64,000 nt of DNA from JANXSS01 sp040385645 (GCA_040385645.1 JAZKGZ010000006.1:1-64000); one strand, 5' to 3'. Positions 27,301-37,943 are shown, counted from the stretch's first letter. The notes: generated by a model not told the origin, from the letters alone. Made by a program: numbers and translations.

Positions 27301-28329
27301 TTCAAGGCCCAGCGGTTAGGCCACGATCTCCTGAAAAAATTCGCCAAGAAACAGACCAAGGCACCGCCGTCGACACATGGCAAACCGCCGGTGAGAGAGC
27401 AGGTGATTCACTTCATCAACAAGAAAATGCCGGGCAACCTGCCCAAGAAGACGGCGCGTGCCTTGCTCGATATCGAAGACGACAAGATCATTCCGATCAT
27501 TCGCGATCCGGCTACCACGACTGCCGATACCGAAGCCGTGTTTTATTTTCCGGGTTGCGGCTCGGAACGGCTATTTTCTCAAGTCGGTTTGGCGACGCAA
27601 GCGATGCTGTGGAATGTCGGCGTACAGACCGTACTGCCGCCGGGCTATCTGTGCTGCGGCTATCCGCAACGTAGCGCTGGCGATTTCGACAAAGGCGACA
27701 AGATCATCACCGACAACCGGGTGTTGTTCCATCGGGTCGCCAATACCCTGAACTATCTGGATATCAAGACCGTGGTCGTATCGTGCGGTACGTGCTACGA
27801 CCAGCTCGCCGGCTACCAGTTCGACAAGATTTTTCCGGGTTGCCGTATCGTCGACATTCACGAGTATCTGATGGAGAAAGGCGTCCGGCTCGAAGGCGTG
27901 ACCGGCACCCGCTACATGTATCACGATCCGTGCCATACGCCGATGAAACTGCAGGACCCGTTGAAAACCGTCAACACGCTCATCACCACGGTCGACAATG
28001 TCAAGGTCGAGAAGAACGACCGCTGCTGCGGCGAAGCCGGCACACTGGCTGTCGGTCGGGCAGATATCTCGACGCAGATCCGTTTCCGTAAGGAAGAGGA
28101 AATGCACAAGGGCACCGACAAGATGCGTGCCGACGGCTTTACCGGCGAGGTGAAGGTCTTGACTTCATGCCCGGCCTGCCTGCAAGGCTTGTCACGCTAC
28201 AACGACGATTCCGGCACCAAGGCCGATTACATCGTCGTCGAAATGGCAAAACATCTGCTTGGGGAGAACTGGCTGCCTGATTACGTTGCACGGGCAAATG
28301 CCGGCGGCATCGAACGGATACTGGTTTGA
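24316..28329 (+). CDS. FAD-linked oxidase/4Fe-4S ferredoxin/CCG-domain oxidoreductase (DUF3683 family)
   Basis: 1337 residues. The N-terminal about 180 residues match the DUF3683-type extension; then an FAD-binding (PCMH/GlcD-like) domain with RGGGTGYTGGAIPL near residue 225; an FAD-oxidase C-terminal domain with HMHAGDGNVHTNIP; two 4Fe-4S motifs, CLRCGKCKPVC (about 867) and CTVCHKCLTPCP (about 930); and C-terminal cysteine-rich CCG domains (FPGCGSERL, YLCCGYP, DPCHTP, RCCGEAG). This is a fused D-lactate/glycolate-dehydrogenase-like flavoprotein with its iron-sulphur subunit in one chain. The substrate is probably a 2-hydroxy acid, by analogy. It is followed by the HIT gene without a gap. Confidence 0.9.
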   Translation: MNAPVQIQALLAETPSGDAASRLREIPYNYTSFSDREIVIRLLGEDAWQLLDTLRGARQTGRSARMLYEVLGDIWVVQRNPYLQDDMLDNPKRRGELVEALNHRLAEVDKRRVSTELAEIGDADAVRRSASVGALLAAARKAVTAFAEEFRSTYDLRKRTLRVLGRHTEKDNIKFDGLSRVSHVTDATDWRVEYPFVVLTPDTEDEMAGLVKGCIQLGLTIIPRGGGTGYTGGAIPLTPMSAVINTEKLEGLGPVEMTRLPGVDRDYATIYSGAGVVTKRVSDAAEKAGFVFAVDPTSAEASCIGGNVAMNAGGKKAVLWGTALDNLASWRMVDPNGDWLEVTRLEHNLGKIHDAPVAKFLLEWRHPVEKGKDGSRLGEVFKTEQLDIVGRTFRKEGLGKDVTDKFLSGLPGIQKEGCDGLITSARWILHKMPKHTRTVCLEFFGQARDAIPSIVEIKDYLDAETKKGGAILAGLEHLDERYLRAVGYATKSKRGVIPKMALFGDIVGDDETAVAQAASEVVRIANTRVGEGFIAVSPEARKKFWLDRARTAAIARHTNAFKINEDVVIPLNRMGEYTDGIERINIDLSIRNKLQLIEELQAFFAKGSLPLGKNEDAEADDIPAAEMLEDRVQQADALLRDIAARWTYLLTHMDTPLHEAKADLLVLGLDKFAAEFDARLERQPNATVFDLTQDRTLRISWKADVRAGLRQIFAGGAFKLILEECAAIHKRVLRGRVFVALHMHAGDGNVHTNIPVNSDHYQMLQDAHAAVVRIMHLARSLDGVISGEHGIGITKLEFLTEAEIGDFRAYKQRIDPEGRFNKGKLQNLPGLNADLRNAYTPSFGLMGHESLIMQQSDIGAIANSVKDCLRCGKCKPVCATHVPRANLLYSPRNKILATSLLVEAFLYEEQTRRGVSIKHWEEFEDVADHCTVCHKCLTPCPVDIDFGEVSMNMRNLLRKMKKKSFNPGTSAAMFFLNAKDPATINATRQVMMGWGFKAQRLGHDLLKKFAKKQTKAPPSTHGKPPVREQVIHFINKKMPGNLPKKTARALLDIEDDKIIPIIRDPATTTADTEAVFYFPGCGSERLFSQVGLATQAMLWNVGVQTVLPPGYLCCGYPQRSAGDFDKGDKIITDNRVLFHRVANTLNYLDIKTVVVSCGTCYDQLAGYQFDKIFPGCRIVDIHEYLMEKGVRLEGVTGTRYMYHDPCHTPMKLQDPLKTVNTLITTVDNVKVEKNDRCCGEAGTLAVGRADISTQIRFRKEEEMHKGTDKMRADGFTGEVKVLTSCPACLQGLSRYNDDSGTKADYIVVEMAKHLLGENWLPDYVARANAGGIERILV

Positions 28330-28343
28330 TGCAGGAGCCCGTC

Positions 28344-28814
28344 ATGTCCGAAACTTCGTCTGATATGGCATCGGAACCTATGCCCGACTCCGACATGTGT
28401 GAGTTGTGCCATAGCACCGGCGGTGAAATATTGTTTCAACACTCAAAGCTACGGGTGGTACTCGTCGACGATGCGTTGCATCCTGGTTTCTGCCGGGTGG
28501 TGTGGCAGACACACGAGCGTGAGATGACCGACCTTGTGCCCGCCGACCGCGCCTTGTTCATGAATGTGGTGTGGCAGGTCGAACAAGCAATGCGCACCGT
28601 ACTGCAACCGCAAAAAATTAATATTGCCAGCCTGGGCAATCTGACACCGCACCTGCACTGGCATGTGATCGCCCGCAATGCCGACGATGCGCATTTCCCG
28701 CAACCGGTATGGGGAGTGCAGCAGCGCGTGCCGGAGCCTGCCGCATTGGCGGCGATCAAGGCGCTACTACCTCAGCTACGCAAAGCCATTGCCGAAGAGT
28801 GCATGCCAGCATGA
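28344..28814 (+). CDS. HIT-family protein
   Basis: 156 residues from the ATG at 28344, chosen for the AGGAG ribosome site at 28333-28337; an ATG at 28329 overlapping the previous stop is an alternative. The histidine-triad motif is HLHWHVIAR, preceded by the conserved NIASLGN. Two cysteines at the N-terminus (CELCH) may bind zinc, as in some HIT proteins. HIT hydrolases act on nucleoside phosphate conjugates; the substrate is not known. The stop overlaps the DUF971 gene by 4 bp (ATGA). Confidence 0.88.
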   Translation: MSETSSDMASEPMPDSDMCELCHSTGGEILFQHSKLRVVLVDDALHPGFCRVVWQTHEREMTDLVPADRALFMNVVWQVEQAMRTVLQPQKINIASLGNLTPHLHWHVIARNADDAHFPQPVWGVQQRVPEPAALAAIKALLPQLRKAIAEECMPA

Positions 28815-29203
28815 CGATCGAAAATAAACAAAACACGCCGATGGTAGTACCTTCCGCCCTGACGGTGCGTACCCAGTCGCGTGTGTTGGAAGTGACATTC
28901 GGCGAAGTGGAATTCAGCCTGCCGTTCGAATTATTGCGCGTCTATTCGCCGTCGGCCGCCGTACGCGGGCACGGTGCGGGCCAGGAAACGCTCCAGACCG
29001 GCATGCGCGATATCCGCATCGATTCGCTGGAGCAGGTCGGCAATTATGCAGTGCAGCCGCAGTTTTCGGACGGTCATCGTACCGGCATTTTTTCCTGGGA
29101 CTATTTATATTGGCTTGGCGAAAACCAGGCACAGCTTTGGGAGGATTATCTGCAGCGGCTAGAGGCGGCCGGCTTCACCCGCGAAACCGGCCGCGAGCCG
29201 TGA
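28811..29203 (+). CDS. DUF971 (gamma-butyrobetaine hydroxylase-like N-terminal) protein
   Basis: 130 residues from the ATG at 28811, which overlaps the HIT stop (ATGA). The body FSLPFELLRVYSPSAAVRGHG and the end GIFSWDYLYWLGE match the DUF971 fold, seen alone in bacteria and as the N-terminal domain of gamma-butyrobetaine hydroxylase. In Burkholderiales it commonly precedes ubiE, as here. Function unproven; links to iron-sulphur proteins have been proposed for the family. Likely operon with the HIT gene and possibly ubiE (91 bp downstream). Confidence 0.88.
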   Translation: MTIENKQNTPMVVPSALTVRTQSRVLEVTFGEVEFSLPFELLRVYSPSAAVRGHGAGQETLQTGMRDIRIDSLEQVGNYAVQPQFSDGHRTGIFSWDYLYWLGENQAQLWEDYLQRLEAAGFTRETGREP

Positions 29204-29294
29204 TGGGGCTGCAACATTCAAAGCTGGCACACTGATAGACGCCAAATTTACAGCTGCTGCACAATCATAAAATCATAACGACGATTTCCTGCCC

Positions 29295-30029
29295 ATGCCA
29301 AACACTACACATTTCGGCTTCGAAACCATTCCCGAAGACCAGAAGGTACGTAAAGTTGCCGGCGTATTCGATTCGGTCGCAGCCAAATATGATGTCATGA
29401 ACGATCTGATGTCCGGCGGCCTGCACCGGCTCTGGAAAGCTGTAACCGTGGCACACGCCGGAGTACGTCCGGGTTTCAAGGTGCTTGATATTGCCGGCGG
29501 CACAGGCGACCTGGCGCTGGCGTTCGCCCGCCAGGCTGGCCCCAGCGGGCAAGTGTGGTTGAGCGATATTAACGAATCGATGTTGCGCGTCGGCCGCGAC
29601 CGGCTCTTGAATAAAGGTTTTACGGTCCCCATTTCCTTGTGTAATGCCGAGCAATTGCCTTTTCCGAATAATTATTTCGACCGTGTCAGCGTTGCCTTCG
29701 GTTTGCGTAATATGACGCGCAAAGAGGTTGCATTAATCGAAATGCAGCGCGTGCTGAAACCTGGTGGCAAACTGCTGGTGCTGGAGTTTTCCAAAGTGTG
29801 GGAGCCTTTGAAAAAACCTTATGATATCTACTCGTTTTCCGTATTGCCGTGGCTGGGAAAACGCATTGCCGGCGACGCGGACAGTTATCGTTATCTTGCA
29901 GAATCGATCCGCATGCATCCCGATCAGGAAACGCTAAAATCAATGATGGAACATGCAGGTCTGAATAGGGTAGAGTACGTGAACTTGACAGCCGGGGTAG
30001 CGGCTCTTCATACCGGAATTAAATTTTAG
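29295..30029 (+). CDS. ubiE: ubiquinone/menaquinone biosynthesis C-methyltransferase UbiE
   Basis: 244 residues with the full UbiE signature: HFGFETIPEDQKVRKVAGVFDSVA at the start (shown here only as a short landmark: FGFETIPEDQK), YDVMNDLMSGGLHRLWK, SAM motif I DIAGGTGDLALAFA, and FGLRNMTRKEVAL. It methylates the benzoquinol ring in ubiquinone synthesis. It heads a run of genes continuing with the Tim44-like protein, ubiJ and ubiB, so ubiquinone synthesis is grouped here. Confidence 0.97.
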   Translation: MPNTTHFGFETIPEDQKVRKVAGVFDSVAAKYDVMNDLMSGGLHRLWKAVTVAHAGVRPGFKVLDIAGGTGDLALAFARQAGPSGQVWLSDINESMLRVGRDRLLNKGFTVPISLCNAEQLPFPNNYFDRVSVAFGLRNMTRKEVALIEMQRVLKPGGKLLVLEFSKVWEPLKKPYDIYSFSVLPWLGKRIAGDADSYRYLAESIRMHPDQETLKSMMEHAGLNRVEYVNLTAGVAALHTGIKF

Positions 30030-30037
30030 GAGAAATC

Positions 30038-30994
30038 ATGAAAAAGGTAATACTTTCAGCGTTGATCGCTCTTGGCTCGGTGACGATGGTCATACCGGAA
30101 GTCGATGCAAAACGTTTGGGTGGCGGTAGTTCGGTGGGGCGGCAATCTTCCAATGTCGGCCAGTCCGCTCCGGCGCAGCGTAGTGCAACGCCGCCTGCGG
30201 CTGCCGCACCTGCGGCGGCGGGCGGTGCCGCCGCGGCTGCAAAGCCAGCCAGTCCATGGCGCGGCATTCTTGGCGGCGCAGCGTTGGGCTTGGGTCTCGG
30301 TGCGCTCATGTCTAGCCTCGGCCTCGGCGGAGCCATGGGCGGTATGCTCGGTTCGCTCTTGATGATCGCGTTGCTAGGTGTCGTTGGCATGTTTCTCTAT
30401 CGCATGTATAAGCGTAAAAACGCCGGGCCGATGCCAGCCGTTGCGGCATATGGCAACGCCAATACGGATGCCAACGCAAATCGCTTCGATACGCAAACGC
30501 CGTTTGCCAAAACCAGCACACCGGAAATCGGTTCTGGTTTGCAGCAACCGTCGTACGGTTCGAGCAGTGTGCTTGGTTCGGCCGCGCCGGTTATGGCAAC
30601 GAACGCCGGCACCTGGACCCTGCCTGCCGATTTCGACGTACTGGCGTTTACCCGCAGTGCCAAGACTTATTTCATCCGCTTGCAGGCAGCTTGGGACAAA
30701 GCCGATCTGGACGACATTCGTGAATTCACCACAACCGAAATGTTTGCTGAATTCCGGCTCGAGTTGCAGGAGCGCGGTGCCTCGGCCAACGTGACGGATG
30801 TCGTGAAGCTTGACGCGGAAGTGCTGGGCGTGGAAACGGTCGGCAACGATTATCTGGCCAGCGTCAGGTTCACCGGCCTGATCAAGGAAGATCCGGCGGC
30901 TGATGCCACTACTTTCGCTGAAGTATGGAATTTGTCGAAACCAGTTAATGGCCAAGGCGGTTGGGTACTCGCCGGTATCCAGCAAACTTCCTGA
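30038..30994 (+). CDS. Tim44-like domain protein
   Basis: 318 residues with a signal peptide or N-terminal anchor (MKKVILSALIALGSV), a Gly/Ala/Pro-rich segment, one or two hydrophobic glycine-rich stretches at about 75-130 ending in basic residues, and a C-terminal Tim44-like domain (about 190-315, FIRLQAAWDKADLDDIREF). Ribosome site AGGAGA lies 7 bp before the ATG. In Burkholderiales it sits between ubiE and ubiJ; function unknown, envelope location inferred. A strong terminator follows at 31059. Confidence 0.85.
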   Translation: MKKVILSALIALGSVTMVIPEVDAKRLGGGSSVGRQSSNVGQSAPAQRSATPPAAAAPAAAGGAAAAAKPASPWRGILGGAALGLGLGALMSSLGLGGAMGGMLGSLLMIALLGVVGMFLYRMYKRKNAGPMPAVAAYGNANTDANANRFDTQTPFAKTSTPEIGSGLQQPSYGSSSVLGSAAPVMATNAGTWTLPADFDVLAFTRSAKTYFIRLQAAWDKADLDDIREFTTTEMFAEFRLELQERGASANVTDVVKLDAEVLGVETVGNDYLASVRFTGLIKEDPAADATTFAEVWNLSKPVNGQGGWVLAGIQQTS

Positions 30995-31058
30995 CGCAAA
31001 GATGCTTTTGGCATAAAGACGCCCGGCAACAACTTGCCGCAAGCTGATAAACTTCAAG

Positions 31059-31090
31059 CCGCCCGTGCATTGTACGGGCGGTTTTCTTTT
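31059..31090 (+). terminator. Rho-independent terminator after the Tim44-like gene
   Basis: Perfect 8-bp stem CCGCCCGT (31059-31066) / ACGGGCGG (31074-31081) with a 7-base loop and a following TTTTCTTTT tract. It ends the ubiE/Tim44-like transcript, so ubiJ-ubiB either start from a promoter inside this region or depend on read-through; the ubiJ start lies only a few bases after the T tract. Confidence 0.85.
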
Positions 31091-31092
31091 GC

Positions 31093-31677
31093 ATGGTGCA
31101 CATGACGCTATCCTTCGAATCGCTACTGCCGGCTGCCGTGAATCATTTATTGAAACAAGAAGCCTGGGCCCGTGCCAAGCTCATGCCACATGCTGGCAAG
31201 AGTGCACGATTCGAGATCGGCCCGACGACCACGAAATTCCTGGTCGGGGCCGATGGTCTGATCGGCCCGGTAACGGCCAATCAGTTGCCGGCCGTGACGA
31301 TTCGTATTCGCGCAGCAGACCTGCCGCTGGTTCTGCAACATCGTGAACGGGCATTTTCTTATGTGACGATCGATGGCGATGCGGATTTTGCCAATACTAT
31401 CTCCCAGCTTAGTCAATCCCTGCGTTGGGATATCGGCGGCGATCTTGGCAAAGTCGTCGGCGATGTCGCTGCCAACCGGATCGTCGAGGGCGGCACGGCT
31501 GTGCTGGTTGCGGCCCGTACGAGCGGGCAGGCACTCGCAGAAAACACAGCAGAATATTTTTTGGAAGAACAGCCGATGCTGGTGCGCCCGCAAGCAGTCA
31601 GTGACTTCACCAGCGATGTAGTGCGCCTGCGTGACGATGTCGAGCGGTTGACAAAGCGGATCGGACGGCTTTCATGA
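31093..31677 (+). CDS. ubiJ: ubiquinone biosynthesis accessory factor UbiJ (SCP2 domain)
   Basis: 194 residues; ATG at 31093 or three codons later at 31102. The SCP2-like sterol-binding fold is seen in ARFEIGPTTTKFLVGADG and the ITIRIRAADLPLVL-type strands, followed by GDLGKVVGDVAANRIVE and a coiled C-terminal helix (VVRLRDDVERLTKRI). UbiJ is an accessory factor that binds lipid intermediates in the Ubi complex. The stop overlaps ubiB by 4 bp (ATGA), indicating translational coupling. Confidence 0.9.
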   Translation: MVHMTLSFESLLPAAVNHLLKQEAWARAKLMPHAGKSARFEIGPTTTKFLVGADGLIGPVTANQLPAVTIRIRAADLPLVLQHRERAFSYVTIDGDADFANTISQLSQSLRWDIGGDLGKVVGDVAANRIVEGGTAVLVAARTSGQALAENTAEYFLEEQPMLVRPQAVSDFTSDVVRLRDDVERLTKRIGRLS

Positions 31678-33248
31678 TCCGTAAATTTCTGCGGGTGGTA
31701 AAAATTTTGCGCGTCGCGATGCGCTACGGGCTCGATGAGATTGCAATATCGGGTTTTGCCCTACCGCGGCTGGCTAAGGCAATCGCCCTGCTCATGTTCT
31801 GGCGCGATTTATCGGCACCACGTGGCGAGCGGCTGCGTCAGGCGTTGGAAGACCTGGGGCCGATCTTCGTGAAATTCGGTCAGGTGCTCTCGACCCGGCG
31901 CGATTTGCTGCCGATGGATATCGCCTCGGAATTAGCGCACCTGCAAGACCGCGTGCCGCCTTTCGACTCCGATCTCGCCATTGCCCAAATTACCCGTTCG
32001 TTGCGCGCGCACCCGGATGCGCTGTTCGCAAAATTCGATCGGGTGCCGGTAGCATCGGCGTCGATCGCTCAGGTGCATTTCGCCACGCTGAAAAATGGCC
32101 GAGAAGTAGCTGTGAAAGTACTACGCCCGGGCATGAAGAAATCGATCGATGAGGATATGGCGCTCATGCGCCTGGCTGCAGAATGGGTCGAGCGGCTGTG
32201 GGCGGATGGCAAACGCTTGAAGCCGCGCGAAGTCGTCGCCGAGTTCGACAAGTACCTGCACGACGAGCTCGACCTGATGCGTGAGGCGGCAAACGGCAGT
32301 CAATTGCGACGCAATTTCATCGGCTCGGATCTGCTGGCGGTGCCGGAGATGTTTTGGGATTATTGCTCGACAGCGGTGATCGTCATGGAACGCATGCACG
32401 GGGTGCCGATTTCCCAGGTCGATCGTTTGGTCGCTGCCGGCGTCGATATGAAAAAGCTCTCGCGCAACGGCGTGGAAATTTTTTTCACTCAGGTGTTTCG
32501 AGATGGTTTTTTTCACGCGGATATGCACCCCGGGAATATTCTGGTGTCGATCGCACCGGAAACGCTCGGTAAATACATCGCTCTCGATTTCGGTATCGTC
32601 GGCACGCTCAACGATTTCGATAAAGATTACCTGTCACAGAATTTTCTGGCTTTTTTCCGGCGCGATTACAAGCGGGTCGCCGAGGCACATATAGAATCCG
32701 GCTGGGCACCCAAGGACACCCGGGTAGACGAACTCGAATCGGCAGTGCGCGCCTGCTGCGAACCGATCTTCGATCGCCCGTTATCCGACATCTCGTTTGG
32801 CCAGGTGCTGTTGCGACTATTCCAGACCTCACGCCGTTTCAATGTCGAAGTACAACCGCAACTGGTGTTGCTGCAGAAGACCTTGCTCAATATCGAGGGA
32901 CTGGGTCGCCAACTCGACCCCAACCTCGATCTCTGGAAAACCGCCAGGCCATATTTGGAACGCTGGATGAACGAACAGATCGGCTGGCGCAGTCTGGTAG
33001 AACGATTCAAGTCGGAAGCGCCGCAGTACAGCAAGCTGATTCCGCAATTGCCGCGCCTGGCCCACCAGGCGTTGTCCCGGGCAGGTTCTGGGCACCAGCA
33101 GGAGCAGGCAGTGCTGATGAAGCAGTTGCTGGCCGAACAAAAACGCACCAATCTGCTGCTCGGTCTGGCCCTGTATTTCGGCACCGGTATCGCTGCCGGC
33201 GTGGTGCTGTTGCAGGTGTACATGCGCTGGCATCACGTAATGTTTTAA
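31674..33248 (+). CDS. ubiB: ubiquinone biosynthesis kinase-like protein UbiB
   Basis: 524 residues. ABC1/UbiB atypical kinase with the KxGQ-type signature GPIFVKFGQVLSTRRDLLP, the alanine-rich nucleotide loop VASASIAQVHFA, the lysine in VAVKVLRPGM, and the catalytic FFHADMHPGNILV and LDFGIVG motifs. Two C-terminal hydrophobic helices (LLLGLALYFGTGIAAGVV) anchor it in the inner membrane. It is needed for ubiquinone synthesis, with an ATPase activity that probably helps extract lipid intermediates. Confidence 0.96.
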   Translation: MIRKFLRVVKILRVAMRYGLDEIAISGFALPRLAKAIALLMFWRDLSAPRGERLRQALEDLGPIFVKFGQVLSTRRDLLPMDIASELAHLQDRVPPFDSDLAIAQITRSLRAHPDALFAKFDRVPVASASIAQVHFATLKNGREVAVKVLRPGMKKSIDEDMALMRLAAEWVERLWADGKRLKPREVVAEFDKYLHDELDLMREAANGSQLRRNFIGSDLLAVPEMFWDYCSTAVIVMERMHGVPISQVDRLVAAGVDMKKLSRNGVEIFFTQVFRDGFFHADMHPGNILVSIAPETLGKYIALDFGIVGTLNDFDKDYLSQNFLAFFRRDYKRVAEAHIESGWAPKDTRVDELESAVRACCEPIFDRPLSDISFGQVLLRLFQTSRRFNVEVQPQLVLLQKTLLNIEGLGRQLDPNLDLWKTARPYLERWMNEQIGWRSLVERFKSEAPQYSKLIPQLPRLAHQALSRAGSGHQQEQAVLMKQLLAEQKRTNLLLGLALYFGTGIAAGVVLLQVYMRWHHVMF

Positions 33249-33273
33249 ATCTTTTACTCTGGCGATAACTTCG

Positions 33274-34728
33274 ATGAATGGTTTGATCTGGTTCGTGATC
33301 GTATATTGGCTCATCTCGGTTGGCATCGGCATATATGCGGCTCGATATGTCAAGAATTCCCGGGATTTCGCCGTTGCTGGCAGGGCTCTGCCGATGTATG
33401 TGGTAACCGCCACCGTGTTCGCAACCTGGTTCGGTGCGGAAGCGGTGCTCGGGATTCCCGCCACTTTTTTAAAAGAAGGGTTGAGCGGTGTAGTGGCCGA
33501 CCCTTTCGGCTCTTCGCTATGCCTGATCTTTGTCGGGCTGTTTTTCGCTCGCAAACTCTACCGCATGAATCTGCTGACCATCGGCGACTATTACCGCCAG
33601 AAGTTCGGTCGGACCGTCGAAGTCTTGGTAACGCTATGCATCGTCATTTCCTATCTCGGCTGGGTGGCGGCGCAGATCAAAGCGCTCGGCCTTGTTTTTA
33701 ATGTGGTGTCGGGCGGTTTGCTAAGCATGGAAGCCGGCATGATCATCGGCTCGGCCAGCGTGCTGATTTATACGCTCAAAGGCGGAATGTGGTCGGTGGC
33801 GATCACCGATTTTCTGCAGATGATCATTATCGTGGTCGGCATGCTCTACATCGGCTGGGAAGTCTCCGGCTTGGTCGGCGGACCCATTGCAGTGGTAACC
33901 CACGCTGCCGACGCCGGCAAGTTCGCTTTCTGGCCTACCGGCGGCATGCGCGATTTTCTATGGTTTTTCGCGGCGTTGATCACCCTGATGCTAGGCTCGA
34001 TACCGCAGCAAGACGTATTTCAACGCGTCGCTTCGTCGAAAAATGAAAAGATAGCCGGGCGTGCTTCGGTGCTGGGCGGTGTGCTGTATTTCTGTTTCGC
34101 CTTCATACCGATGTTTCTGGCCTATTCTGCAACCATGATCGACCCGAAGATGGTTGCAGACTTGCTCGAAACCGATCCCCAACTGATTTTACCGACCCTC
34201 ATCATGACGAAGGTGCCGCTGTTTGCTCAAATCATGTTTTTCGGCGCATTACTCTCGGCGATCAAGAGCTGCGCCAGTGCCACGCTGCTGGCACCCTCGG
34301 TGTCTTTCACCGAAAACATATTGAAAGGCGTATTGCCGCCGCAGACGGATAAACAGTTTTTATTCGGTATGCGTTGCGTGGTACTGATTTTTACGGTGCT
34401 GGTAACTTTATTCGCTCTGCAAACGGAGTCGAGTATCTACGAAATGGTGGAGAACGCTTATAAGGTTACCCTCGTGGCGGCGTTCGTACCGCTGGCCTTC
34501 GGGCTTTATTGGAAGCCTGCGACCCGGCAAGGTGCCCTGATGGCGATCTTGATGGGGTTAACGACCTGGATCGGTTTGGAAATATTCGAGCCGGAAGGCT
34601 ATTGGCCACCGCAATTGGCGGGCTTGCTGGCCAGCCTAGCAGGCATGATCATCGGCTCGTTGTTGCCGCAGTGGATAGCCCCGTCACCACCGACGTCGGT
34701 GCAACCGACCACACGAGCAGCGTCGTAG
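33274..34728 (+). CDS. sodium:solute symporter family protein
   Basis: 484 residues with about thirteen hydrophobic segments. SSS-family features: an N-terminal YARYVKNSRDFAVAGRALP, ATWFGAEAVLGIPATF, a NLLTIGDYYRQKFG motif and SAIKSCASATLLAPSVSFTENI. Substrate unknown; the family includes proline, pantothenate and organic acid carriers. It begins 25 bp after ubiB and may be expressed with it. No partner gene indicates the substrate. Confidence 0.88.
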   Translation: MNGLIWFVIVYWLISVGIGIYAARYVKNSRDFAVAGRALPMYVVTATVFATWFGAEAVLGIPATFLKEGLSGVVADPFGSSLCLIFVGLFFARKLYRMNLLTIGDYYRQKFGRTVEVLVTLCIVISYLGWVAAQIKALGLVFNVVSGGLLSMEAGMIIGSASVLIYTLKGGMWSVAITDFLQMIIIVVGMLYIGWEVSGLVGGPIAVVTHAADAGKFAFWPTGGMRDFLWFFAALITLMLGSIPQQDVFQRVASSKNEKIAGRASVLGGVLYFCFAFIPMFLAYSATMIDPKMVADLLETDPQLILPTLIMTKVPLFAQIMFFGALLSAIKSCASATLLAPSVSFTENILKGVLPPQTDKQFLFGMRCVVLIFTVLVTLFALQTESSIYEMVENAYKVTLVAAFVPLAFGLYWKPATRQGALMAILMGLTTWIGLEIFEPEGYWPPQLAGLLASLAGMIIGSLLPQWIAPSPPTSVQPTTRAAS

Positions 34729-34891
34729 GTAAATTGCGAGGCGGCAAATAGTCATCGTAAATACGGTAGGCAAAACCATCGATTAAAAATATCTTGCCCA
34801 TACTTTGTTGCATCGCGTAAATCCATCCGAGAAATATCTTTGAAAGCCTTTATAATTCAGGGTTTTAGACGATTTTTGCAGGAGTTTTTCA

Positions 34892-35359
34892 ATGCCGATT
34901 TATGCGTACCGTTGCGAAGCGTGTGGTTTTGCCAAAGATGTACTGCAAAAAGTGTCGGACCCACAATTAACCGTCTGCCTGTCGTGCGACGCGCCCAGTT
35001 TTAAGAAGCAGTTAACGGCCGCCGGCTTTCAATTGAAGGGAACAGGTTGGTACGCAACGGATTTTCGTAATGGCAATAACAAACCTGTTACCGCAAAAGA
35101 AGACGGCGATGCCGACAAGGCTGCCGGGAGCAAAACAGATGACGGTAAAGCAGGTAGCGAAAAAGCGGGGAGTGATAAGACTAACAACAGTGCCGGCGGC
35201 AACAATGGCACCGACAAGGCAGGTACCGATAAGCCCGCCGATAGCAAACCAACGTCTGCAGGAAGCAGCACTGGCACGAGCGCCGCGGGTACTATATCTG
35301 GCACCACATCGGGCAACACCGCGGGGACATCATCTGCCACTCCTTCTTCCAAGGTCTGA
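34892..35359 (+). CDS. FmdB-family zinc-ribbon protein with low-complexity tail
   Basis: 155 residues. The first about 60 residues are the FmdB zinc ribbon (MPIYAYRCEACGF ... CLSCDAP, four cysteines); the rest is a Lys/Asp/Gly/Ser/Thr-rich low-complexity tail with short DKAGS/EKAGS/DKAGT-like repeats, longer than in most relatives. Ribosome site CAGGAG 11 bp upstream. The family is named for a regulator of formamidase but its real role is unclear. It sits before the DUF502 gene and aspS as in many betaproteobacteria. Confidence 0.88.
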   Translation: MPIYAYRCEACGFAKDVLQKVSDPQLTVCLSCDAPSFKKQLTAAGFQLKGTGWYATDFRNGNNKPVTAKEDGDADKAAGSKTDDGKAGSEKAGSDKTNNSAGGNNGTDKAGTDKPADSKPTSAGSSTGTSAAGTISGTTSGNTAGTSSATPSSKV

Positions 35360-35403
35360 AACGCATCAAAGGTAGTCAACCTCCTTCCTCCGAATCCGAC
35401 CCA

Positions 35404-36051
35404 ATGCAAAAATACTTCGTCACCGGATTACTGATTCTGGTGCCCTTGGCAATCACCTTGTGGGTAGTCAACCTGATCATTGGCACCATGGATCAGTCTC
35501 TGCTCCTGTTGCCGGTGCGCTGGCGTCCTGAAACGCTGATCGGCTTCTATATTCCCGGGCTTGGCACGATTCTGACCCTGCTGATTATTTTCCTCACAGG
35601 TTTAGCCACGCGTAATTTCGTCGGCAATCGTGTGGTTCAGGCCTGGGAAGCGGTAGTGATACGTATCCCGGTGGTAAAAACGATTTATTCGAGTGTCAAA
35701 CAAGTGTCGGACACCCTGTTTTCCTCTTCGGGTAACGCGTTTCGCAAAGCTCTGCTCGTCGAATATCCGCGCAAGGGTTGCTGGACCATCGCATTCCTCA
35801 CCGGTGTGCCTGGTGGCGATGTGAAGAATCATCTGCAGGGCGATTATGTCAGCCTATATGTGCCGACAACGCCGAACCCTACCTCCGGCTTTTTTCTGAT
35901 GGTGCCACGCGCCGACACCGTCGAACTCAACATGACGGTGGACGCTGCCTTGAAATACATCGTCTCGATGGGCGTGGTGTCACCCGACATCATCGACCGC
36001 AACAAGATCATCGTCGCACCTGCGAAAATACTCGTAGAACCTAAGCTGTAA
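35404..36051 (+). CDS. DUF502 family membrane protein
   Basis: 215 residues with two N-terminal membrane helices (about residues 5-25 and 55-75) and a soluble C-terminal part containing VVKTIYSSVKQVSDT and ALLVEYPRKGCWTIAFLTG, the core of the DUF502 family. Function is not known in bacteria; plant members (COV) take part in membrane trafficking. Position just upstream of aspS is typical. Confidence 0.9.
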   Translation: MQKYFVTGLLILVPLAITLWVVNLIIGTMDQSLLLLPVRWRPETLIGFYIPGLGTILTLLIIFLTGLATRNFVGNRVVQAWEAVVIRIPVVKTIYSSVKQVSDTLFSSSGNAFRKALLVEYPRKGCWTIAFLTGVPGGDVKNHLQGDYVSLYVPTTPNPTSGFFLMVPRADTVELNMTVDAALKYIVSMGVVSPDIIDRNKIIVAPAKILVEPKL

Positions 36052-36113
36052 CCTTCGAGCTTGAAATCCTGCGCCTTAAATTTCGAGCACTGAACCCGAA
36101 CTGGAATCCGAAC

Positions 36114-37931
<1,818 letters not shown>

Positions 37932-37943
37932 GGATCGGCCAAG

